Source of the DNA: CAWINX01 sp963702055
GTDB lineage: Bacteria > Actinomycetota > Thermoleophilia > Solirubrobacterales > 70-9
DNA length: 64,000 bases
Assembly: GCA_963702055.1 (NCBI GenBank)
Contig: OY969702.1
Coordinates: 310,001 to 374,000 of the forward strand
Direction of reading: 5' to 3'
Shown here piece by piece: positions 58,231 through 64,000 of the stretch. The notes under the pieces were generated by a model, which saw only the letters and a list, made by a program, of their open reading frames with translations, ran no database searches and was not told the origin of the DNA. Numbering within the stretch: position 1 is the stretch's first letter; each line of letters begins with the position of its first letter. A program made the position numbers and the translations under genes.

Positions 58231-58953
58231 ATGAATGCGCCTCGCTCGGTCCCTCAGCTCGTCGTCGAAGCGTTTGAGCTGTACCGGCGCTATCCGTTGC
58301 TCTTCTTCGTTCTCGCGGCCGGGGTGATTGTGCCTTACGAGCTGATCGTCCTAGCAACGACCGGCACGGGCCCCTTTTCGCGGAGCGCGGCCAGCGTCGG
58401 AGCCCAGCTTCTGCTTACGGTCGTCGACTTCGTCTTGATCGGACCGTTGATTTCGGCGTTGCACGTCCATGCTGTCGCCGACGTTCGGGAGGGCCGTGAT
58501 CCTCAAATTGCTCCGGTTGCTCTGCGAGGTCTCGGCGTCTTGCCCGTAGTCGCGGCGGCGACGATCATCTCCGGGCTCGGCATAGCGCTGGGGTTCGTAG
58601 CCTTGATCGTCCCCGGGATCATCCTGGCCTTCCGTTGGGTGGTCGTCGCGCAGACAGCGGCGATTGAGCACGAGGGCTGGTTGCCGGCGCTGCGCCGCAG
58701 CCGTGCGTTGACCCGTGGCAACTACGAGCACATCTTCGTCTTCTTCATCGCCCTGACCCTGATCGTGTTCGTGCCGACGTTGGTGGTCGGCGCCGGGTTC
58801 GGACACCACACCACGACCGTCGCGTCCTACGTGGTCGGAGTGATCGTCCAGGTCTTCACAAGCTCTTTCGCCGCCCTGACGACGGCGTTGCTCTATTTCG
58901 ACCTGGTCGTGCGTTTCGGCGGGCGCGAGCAGGGCGCTGGCGCAGCCGTCTGA
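58231..58953 (+). CDS. YciC-like integral membrane protein of unknown function
   Basis: 240 residues from ATG 58231, seven bases after GGGGGA; TTG 58225 is the alternative. Five to six helices: LLFFVLAAGVIVPYELIVLA, then GLGVLPVVAAATIISGLGIALGFVALIVPGIILAFRWVVVAQTAAIE, FVFFIALTLIVFVPTLVVGAG. The GIxLxxRWxxAxxxxxxE segment, PALRRSRALTRGNYEHIF and the tail helix resemble membrane proteins of the glycerophosphodiester phosphodiesterase membrane-domain group. The role is unknown. It lies alone. Confidence 0.7.
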   Translation: MNAPRSVPQLVVEAFELYRRYPLLFFVLAAGVIVPYELIVLATTGTGPFSRSAASVGAQLLLTVVDFVLIGPLISALHVHAVADVREGRDPQIAPVALRGLGVLPVVAAATIISGLGIALGFVALIVPGIILAFRWVVVAQTAAIEHEGWLPALRRSRALTRGNYEHIFVFFIALTLIVFVPTLVVGAGFGHHTTTVASYVVGVIVQVFTSSFAALTTALLYFDLVVRFGGREQGAGAAV

Positions 58954-59134
58954 GAGCTGCTCAGCGGCCTGAAATCCAAAGGAGAGCGACGCAGGATGAG
59001 GCAAGCACTGCGAGCCCGAAGTTCTCGAGCGAACTCTGTGAGTTCGGGCGGAAAGTCGGAAGGCTTCGGACTCGGTTCGGCATTGTGTTTCTATAACCCG
59101 CCGAGAGGTCGAATGCTGCGGTGGGGCGAGTCCC

Positions 59135-59665
59135 TTACGAGGTTTGCGCGGCCTGGCGGCCACCCAGCGCTCGCATCGTCAGGCCGGCGGCGATGTAGGC
59201 GATCGCCGCCGCGACGAGGGCGAACTTGAAGCTGGCGAAGATCGTCGCGAGGAGGGGGAAGGCGGCGCCGGCGCCGCCGAGGGTGAGCAGTAGGCAGACG
59301 TTCTCAAGCGCGTCGAACCCGGCTCCGAGCGCGCCGAAGTAGACGACGACGCCCCCGATCGCCGCCAGCCGGCGCCAGTCTCGCTTCCCGGCCATGTCGC
59401 GCACGGCGGCCAGGGCGAGGGTGAGGAAGGTCCCGTAGGCGGCCATGAAGCCGAAGTCGATCCACAACGACTCGCGGGCCGCGTCCTGGCCCTTCTTACC
59501 CCACTGGGCCATGATCTCGTCGGCCCGGCCCTGGCCGCCGCTCAACTCAAAGGGAACGATCCCCGGGCCACCGGCGTCCTTCATCCGCCCGTCCGAAGGT
59601 GACATCGCCAGCAGCAGGACCACCGTCGCGATTCCCGCTGCAATCAGTCCCCGCCGCCGCGTCAT
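59135..59665 (-). CDS. Four-helix membrane protein of unknown function
   Basis: 176 residues from ATG 59665, beginning MTRRRGLIAAGIATVVLLLA; the longer frame crosses a terminator hairpin. The segment AQWGKKGQDAARESLWIDFGFMAAYGTFL is distinctive and recurs in many actinobacterial membrane proteins. Then come helices AIGGVVVYFGALGAGFDALENVCLLLTL and FASFKFALVAAAIAYIAAG. No catalytic motif. Function unknown. A plus-strand frame 58996-59229 with a ribosome site overlaps its 3' end; I judged that frame weaker. Confidence 0.65.
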   Translation of the reverse strand: MTRRRGLIAAGIATVVLLLAMSPSDGRMKDAGGPGIVPFELSGGQGRADEIMAQWGKKGQDAARESLWIDFGFMAAYGTFLTLALAAVRDMAGKRDWRRLAAIGGVVVYFGALGAGFDALENVCLLLTLGGAGAAFPLLATIFASFKFALVAAAIAYIAAGLTMRALGGRQAAQTS

Positions 59666-59974
59666 GCGCGGGAGTCTTGCGCACGAAGCGGCGCGATCGG
59701 CCCCACAACAGAAAACGCCCCTCCGGGGAGGAGGGGCGCTATCTGGGGTTACTACAGGGAGGAGAGAAGCGGACCTCGCCGCATGCCAGAGCGGATTTGG
59801 CTTGTTCAAGCGATTTTTGAACCGCTGAGAACCGCCTGAAACCGCTGATTTCGTGTCTGACTGGCGCACCACTGGCGCACGAGAACGCTGTGAGTCGGGC
59901 CAGGTTTCACGGAGACTCTGTCAAACTTGGCCTGGCTCATTGCGGGTCCTACTGGGAGCGGAGAGCCAGCTTAT
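59666..59974. other. Non-coding boundary region with terminator, 25-bp motif and repeat pair
   Basis: No gene is seen. From left to right: the hairpin terminator at 59711-59738, the second copy of the 25-bp motif (59743-59767, CTGGGGTTACTACAGGGAGG and AGAGA), and ACTGGCGCAC twice in direct order with an 11-bp period (59860-59869, 59871-59880). The last pair resembles the arm-site pairs of E1 and E2, and accessory genes begin just to the right. I infer the left edge of a third element here. Confidence 0.45.
59711..59738 (-). terminator. Rho-independent terminator, minus direction
   Basis: CGCCCCTCC pairs with GGAGGGGCG around GGGGA. On the minus strand it is followed by TTTTC. It would end transcripts coming from the right, before the membrane protein gene. 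Confidence 0.7.
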
Positions 59975-60736
59975 TCAAGCGGTGTCGTCAGCTCGTTCGC
60001 CAGTCGCACCAGGGACTGGCACCCCCGCCGCCTCCGGTGAACTGGCGTAGAAGCCCGCCCACCCAACTGCCGGGAAGTAGTTCTTGTAGGTCGCGGCCCG
60101 GGCGCGCCGGCCAGGTCTCAACGCACCTGCCAGTTCTTTTGCCACCTCGTCGTAAGCTGCCTCCGCGGGTGCACAGACGACCACCTTGATGGCCGAGACG
60201 ATGCTCTTGTCGGGGCGGTCCACAAAAGCACCGTAGGTGGCCGCGATATGCGTCATGAACGGCCCCCACCGTTCCTCGGGCGTGAGGTCGAGGGACAGCG
60301 AGAACGGCTCGGCCCATTGCGCGTTGGCGACTACAGCCGTGGCAAATCCGCGAAACACGAGCTGGTCCACCAGGGGCTGGACACGATCTAGCATCCCCGG
60401 TTGCTTTAAGGAGCGGTTGAACTTCTCGCCAAATCGCGGCGGTGGCTCCTTGGGGTGAACCCGAGCGATGCCCTTGGCAATCGGGTGTTCTACGTCAAGC
60501 TCGATGGTCAAGAAGCGGGCGATGAGCGGCGCGTTGGCCTCGAAAACCTGTGCGGCCATAGGGTCGCTGAGCGCTGCGACCGCGGCGTCCTTGGCCTGCC
60601 CATCTTCAATGTCGGGGTTCTCCCGCAGCTCATTGCCGATCTGCCCAAGCTCGGCACGGCATTCATCGGGGCCGACGGAAAGCTCATACGGCTGCATCGT
60701 CGGCTCAAGCGGTGGGTCAACGAAGTCGAGGTCCAC
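59975..60736 (-). CDS. Unknown protein, accessory region
   Basis: 253 residues from GTG 60736, with ATG near 60695 as an alternative. The sequence is alpha/beta-like: ANAPLIARFLTIELDVEHPIAKG, LVFRGFATAVVANAQWAEPFSLSLDLTPEE, SIVSAIKVVVCAPAEAAYDEVAKELAGAL and a tail rich in Ala/Arg. No domain is recognised. It faces away from the DUF2971 gene with a shared 155-bp gap. Codon use is less GC-biased than in the core genes, consistent with acquisition. Confidence 0.5.
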   Translation of the reverse strand: MDLDFVDPPLEPTMQPYELSVGPDECRAELGQIGNELRENPDIEDGQAKDAAVAALSDPMAAQVFEANAPLIARFLTIELDVEHPIAKGIARVHPKEPPPRFGEKFNRSLKQPGMLDRVQPLVDQLVFRGFATAVVANAQWAEPFSLSLDLTPEERWGPFMTHIAATYGAFVDRPDKSIVSAIKVVVCAPAEAAYDEVAKELAGALRPGRRARAATYKNYFPAVGWAGFYASSPEAAGVPVPGATGERADDTA

Positions 60737-60891
60737 ACCGCGACCCTACCTGCGACCGACCTAGAGCGCCAGCGGCTTAGCGGCACGAACTACCCGTGCT
60801 CCGAGAGCAGAGCGACGCCGACCCGTCCCACCGCGCGTCTTGCAATGACCCCGACTTCTTTTGCCGCAATAGGCGGGTCTACAGTCTCCCC

Positions 60892-61701
60892 GTGGTTCAA
60901 CTCGACCCCGGTAAGTACTTCTTTCACTACACGACCCGCGACAACGCATTCGGGGGCATCCTGGCCGAAGGCGAGCTGCGGCTATCCACCTACGGCAAGA
61001 TGCGGGACCCGCTTGAGGCTCAGCCCTGGCGCTTCACGTTTGGCGGGTATGGCCCCCGGCCCGAGGACGACGAGGCTTTGGCCACCGAAGTAGCCGAGTA
61101 CCAGGACTTTGAACGAAAAGTCAACGAGGGCGTTCGCGACCACTCGCACTTGCTTTCGCTCACAATCGATGCCGAGCCCAGCGATGCCGGTGAACAAGAG
61201 CCGTTCTGTCGTGGTTGGGCGCGTGCGCGGATGTGGGAGCAATACGCCGAAAATCACAAGGGCGTCTGCCTCATTTTTGACCGAGGAAGCCTGGTCACAG
61301 CCATGTCTCGGTCTGTTCCCGGTCTGGTTGTCTATCGGGGGGCGGTCGCCTATGACGGCCGCGGGTTGATGAAGCCCACGGTGGACCGCAACGTGCTCAA
61401 AGAGAGGGGGTATGCGAGGTATGCCGCCGAATACATCGACGACAACAACAGGTCCCTGTTCTTTACGAAGACGCGCGACTGGGCGACGGAACATGAGTAC
61501 CGCTTCGTCGTTATCGGTGAGGGCGACTCGCCCATAAGCATCAACTACGGCGATTCCCTTGAGGCTGTAATCGCCGGTGAGCGGCTTCCCGAGTGGGAGC
61601 AACCCGCGGTGGTGGCGGCGTGCAAAGAGGCTGGCGCGCGGGCGCTTCGCGTGCGCTGGGAAAGCTGGCGGCCGGGCCTCGGCGACCTTGCCGCCCAGTA
61701 A
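60892..61701 (+). CDS. DUF2971 family protein
   Basis: 269 residues from GTG 60892; the upstream GTG 60796 would add a non-conserved stretch. DUF2971 pattern: KYFFHYTTRDNAFGGILAEGELRLS near the start with DPLEAQ, the core CRGWARARMWEQYAENHKGVCLIFDR (MWxxYAxxxxGxCLxFD), and FFTKTRDWATEHEYRFVVIGEG towards the end. The domain is common in mobile islands, often beside restriction or HNH genes, and its biochemical function has not been established. No toxin partner is evident. Possible defence role by context only. Confidence 0.8.
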   Translation: MVQLDPGKYFFHYTTRDNAFGGILAEGELRLSTYGKMRDPLEAQPWRFTFGGYGPRPEDDEALATEVAEYQDFERKVNEGVRDHSHLLSLTIDAEPSDAGEQEPFCRGWARARMWEQYAENHKGVCLIFDRGSLVTAMSRSVPGLVVYRGAVAYDGRGLMKPTVDRNVLKERGYARYAAEYIDDNNRSLFFTKTRDWATEHEYRFVVIGEGDSPISINYGDSLEAVIAGERLPEWEQPAVVAACKEAGARALRVRWESWRPGLGDLAAQ

Positions 61702-61838
61702 GGCTTTGGGTCATCCTGGCGCGCCAATCACACTTCTATGCATGGCACCGCTGATAACGGCGTGGTTTACAAGGTCAAGTCGCCATCAAGATCGCCGAGG
61801 CGGCCTCGCAATGATCTGCGGCATATGCTTGGTGGCCG

Positions 61839-62603
61839 ATGTCGTTTGATGAAGCCCTCAAGGCTGATGTTCGCCGCAGAGCGCATTTCACTTGCTGTCT
61901 TTGTCACGAGATAGGCGTCGAAATTCATCACATTGTGCCGAGGGCCGAAGGCGGCCCAGATGATGTCGAGAACGCTGCGCCTCTATGCCCGACCTGTCAC
62001 GAGCGGTATGGGGCGAATCCGGTCAAGAGGAAGTTCATTCGCGAAGCCCGCGATTTTTGGTATGAGGTCTGCGCCGAACGGTACGCATCCGACGGTGGCC
62101 GCATCGAGGAGATTCACACGGCCATAGAGCAGGTTGCAACCAAGAAGGACATCGAGCATGTTCTCAACGAGTTTCGTGCTGCTCTCTCTGGTGCATCCGG
62201 GGATCCTTGTCACCTCCCGCCGAAGCTAGGGGCTAGCCCGATTTCAGCCGAATCCTTGAGGGAATACTTGCGCCTTATGTATCCGACCGTGCGACACGGC
62301 GGGCAAGCTGGTTGCGAAAGCCTCGCAGTCGATCTGAAGGCGATTGGGTACGTCGATATCGATTCGCTCCATGATGTAGTCGGTCAAACAAGCGAGCCGT
62401 TTGCAGACATCGCTCAAGACCAGCGGGATAAAGGGGAAATTGTTGATTTCCTAACGGATATCTGGCCCGTACGACTATTTCTTGCCATATGGGATGAGGC
62501 GTATTGCAAGATCCACTATCCAGGTGTGCATAACAAGAATCAAGACCGCCCCGGATACCGATGGAAACGTCCCGCGGCTGACAATCCAGGCGCACACCGG
62601 TGA
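61839..62603 (+). CDS. HNH nuclease-domain protein
   Basis: 254 residues from ATG 61839. HNH domain near the N-terminus: RRAHFTCCLCHEIGVEIHHIVPRAEGGPDDVENAAPLCPTCHERYG. The two CxxC/CxxCH zinc pairs and the catalytic HH-x-N pattern are complete. The following helical region (KKDIEHVLNEFRAALSG) and the second half (about 130-254), with AVDLKAIGYVDIDSLHDVVG, are not recognised. Composition is AT-richer than the core genes. It probably cuts DNA; alone it could be a homing, restriction-like or abortive nuclease. Confidence 0.85.
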   Translation: MSFDEALKADVRRRAHFTCCLCHEIGVEIHHIVPRAEGGPDDVENAAPLCPTCHERYGANPVKRKFIREARDFWYEVCAERYASDGGRIEEIHTAIEQVATKKDIEHVLNEFRAALSGASGDPCHLPPKLGASPISAESLREYLRLMYPTVRHGGQAGCESLAVDLKAIGYVDIDSLHDVVGQTSEPFADIAQDQRDKGEIVDFLTDIWPVRLFLAIWDEAYCKIHYPGVHNKNQDRPGYRWKRPAADNPGAHR

Positions 62604-63214
62604 TTCACGATGAGATTGGTGCCGTGGAGTGGCGAGGTGCTACGTAGGCGTCAGGTTGGCGATGCGACAGCGCCGGAGTGGGGGAGGGATGCGGCGCCCG
62701 CAATGGCGACAGAGCGATGCCTCTCCGCAGGACGGGGCCGCAGAGGGGCAGGTGGACAAGACACACGGGTCCGCCGGGTCGGGGCCGCTGTGGGCGTCCG
62801 CGGGGCCGCTACGAGTCGCCGTCGCGGACGGCACGCGCCCGGAAATGCTCGCCGACGCTCTCGATGTTTCTCTGGGCGATCTCTTTACGCGAGCTGACTC
62901 AATGGCGGCCGGACGTTCCAGGCCGCTTAGCCCGAAAGGTTCGCAAGGTAAATCCGCTGCCTGAACTGCGCTCCTCGTGTTGGAGCGGTCGGCGGAACCA
63001 GTCCATTGGGGTGTCTTGGCTACAGACAAAGGCCCAGACAGAGCGTTCACAGCCACTTCGCCCCAGGAAGCGGTTTGAGCCCTTTGGATGTAGCCGACCA
63101 CACACACGCACGATGTGAATGCGTGTGGTCGGCTGCGTCGTCGGGCAAGGAGGGAACGGGGGCGAAGTGGCTGCGGGTATCGAAGCGGGACCTAGCTGCG
63201 TCTTGTGCTCGGAG
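62604..63214. other. 611-bp region without a firm gene; nested palindrome
   Basis: A frame at 62629-62964 contains GTRPEMLADALDVSLGDLF, which recalls the end of an XRE-type HTH domain, and a GQVDKTHGS segment whose DNA (62748-62764) recurs at 63965-63981, where it starts the next gene. It may be a decayed or frame-damaged gene. The right part (63051-63172) is a nested inverted repeat. The gene after it may start at ATG 63119 within this palindrome instead of at 63215. Confidence 0.45.
63051..63172. repeat. 122-nt nested inverted repeat
   Basis: Outer arms AGCCACTTCGCCCC (63051-63064) and its complement at 63159-63172; inner arms AGCCGACCACAC (63092-63103) and its complement at 63123-63134. 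Both arm pairs are perfect. The spacing between the pairs is unequal by three bases and unrelated in sequence. An origin, operator array or recombinase site is possible. Confidence 0.8.
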
Positions 63215-63988
63215 ATGCCTGGAGGAAGAAGGACAGAGCGGATAAGCCAAAGGGATCTGGAGGTCTTGGAGTTTGTTGCGAGATTTGGGGTGGTGCCAAG
63301 GGAAGTGGTGGCGTTGTGGGCGGGGACAGGAAGGGCGGTGACGGCGGCAAGGGAGCGGCGGTTGCGGGAGGCGGGATTGATCGATGTTCTGCCTGGCTTT
63401 GGTGAGAGCGGGAGGATCGTCGTCTGCAGCCGTCGGGGCCTGCGCACCGTCTGCCGTGCAGACCTGAGGATCGCGGCCTTCTCGCCGGCGACGCTTCGCC
63501 ACTCCTCGGTCGCGGCGCGAGTCGGCGCCCAACTCGAACTCACCGGGCATCGCGTCCTCTCCGAGCGCGAGATCCTCGCCCAGGAGCGGATCGAGGGAGA
63601 GCGCGTTTTCTCCGTCAGGCGTCTCTACGGCAGCTTCCATCGCCCCGACCTGATCTTGCTCGGCGATCCCAAAGAAGCGATTGAGGTGGAGTTGAGCTGT
63701 AAGTCGCCCCGCCGCCTCGATGAGCTGCTGCGCCTCTGGCGACGCGCGGTCGCTCGCAAGCAGTTCGGCCGCGTCCGCTATCTCTGTTCGCCGGAGGCGC
63801 TGCGCTGCGTCGAACGAGCAGTCCGGCGGACGAGAACCGCTGCCTGCGTCGAGATCGCGCCGTTGGAGCGGCGAGATGGACGCCTTGTGCTGGAATCGAC
63901 GCGGCAGCTAAGCGAGCCGGCGAAGCGGGTCGAAATCGCGGCAGATACGTCTTGGCGGTATGGAGCAGGTGGACAAGACACTCGGTAG
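63215..63988 (+). CDS. Replication-relaxation-like winged helix and nuclease-like protein
   Basis: 257 residues from ATG 63215. Residues 1-75 form a winged helix (ISQRDLEVLEFVARFGVVPREVVALW, ARERRLREAGLIDVL). The following part has HSSVAARVGAQLELTGHRVLSEREIL, RPDLILLGDPKEAIEVELSCKSPRRLDELLRLWRR and VRYLCSPEALRCVERAV, in which IEVELSCKSP resembles the E-x-K core of a restriction-like fold. This is the layout of actinobacterial replication-relaxation family proteins carried by integrative elements. A longer start at ATG 63119 would place the beginning inside the nested palindrome. Confidence 0.7.
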   Translation: MPGGRRTERISQRDLEVLEFVARFGVVPREVVALWAGTGRAVTAARERRLREAGLIDVLPGFGESGRIVVCSRRGLRTVCRADLRIAAFSPATLRHSSVAARVGAQLELTGHRVLSEREILAQERIEGERVFSVRRLYGSFHRPDLILLGDPKEAIEVELSCKSPRRLDELLRLWRRAVARKQFGRVRYLCSPEALRCVERAVRRTRTAACVEIAPLERRDGRLVLESTRQLSEPAKRVEIAADTSWRYGAGGQDTR

Positions 63989-64000
63989 CGGGATCGGCGC
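63960..64000 (+). CDS. Start of a further gene, cut by the window end
   Basis: ATG 63960 opens MEQVDKTLGSGIG, overlapping the previous stop by 29 bp. Only 13 codons are visible. The DNA of QVDKT recurs at 62748-62764 in the preceding non-coding region, where the reading is GQVDKTHGS. Confidence 0.3.
   Translation, partial: MEQVDKTLGSGIG

Noticed and set aside
58996..59229. Plus-strand frame with AAAGGAGA upstream
   Set aside because: Good ribosome site but serine/arginine-rich sequence that overlaps the conserved membrane-protein gene on the other strand.

Overview
The window is high-GC DNA with dense, short-spaced genes, many GTG starts and frequent 4-bp ATGA/GTGA overlaps. This points to an actinobacterium. 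The set of housekeeping genes and fusions (AroK-AroB, a scaffold-domain MnmA, MMPL and GH92 proteins) suggests a deep-branching lineage such as Thermoleophilia, but that placement is an inference and was not tested.

Layout. 1-8.7 kb holds a partial ABC exporter, a secreted GH92 glycosidase, two near-identical tandem GT39-type membrane mannosyltransferases, GtrA and a GAP-family membrane protein, that is, envelope and glycan functions. 8.7-14.9 kb is ordinary chromosome: a coiled-coil membrane protein, YceH, an MBL hydrolase, a VOC protein, hisH-hisF, an alpha/beta hydrolase, a methyltransferase and a membrane protein.

14.9-30.9 kb is an integration hotspot at a tRNA-Met(CAT) gene on the minus strand (30812-30885). 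A 42-bp copy of the tRNA 3' half occurs three times (14906, 22784, 30812) and bounds two tandem elements. Element 1 (E1, about 7.9 kb) has a decayed integrase plus gene fragments at its left end, and carries a TetR regulator, an MMPL exporter with a hemerythrin-like tail, and an orphan histidine kinase. Element 2 (E2, about 8.0 kb) is intact-looking: tyrosine integrase, AlpA/excisionase-like HTH protein, zinc-ribbon protein, CHC2/Toprim/DUF3631 primase-helicase, a terminase-small-subunit-like protein and several orphan small proteins. It has no capsid or tail genes, which resembles a phage satellite. Both elements have paired direct repeats about 11 bp apart just inside each end, as expected of integrase arm sites.

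30.9-58 kb is core chromosome: M29-like aminopeptidase, ftcD, hisS-aspS, a likely 6S RNA, a DUF559 protein, an IscU-MnmA fusion, alaS-ruvX-mltG-aroE-aroC-aroKB-aroQ-pepP-type peptidase, a diguanylate cyclase, an M42 peptidase, LtrA, an SDR, efp-nusB, a small XseB-like ORF, a prenyl synthase and dxs. The shikimate genes run in sequence with YqgF and MltG, and dxs with the prenyl synthase supplies isoprenoids. Two families of dispersed hairpin repeats sit between genes here.

58-64 kb becomes accessory again. It contains membrane proteins, a 25-bp repeat, another 11-bp-spaced repeat pair, a possible small defence cluster (unknown protein, DUF2971 protein, HNH nuclease), a 122-nt nested palindrome and a replication-relaxation-like protein. 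A third mobile element probably begins near 59.8 kb and runs out of the window.
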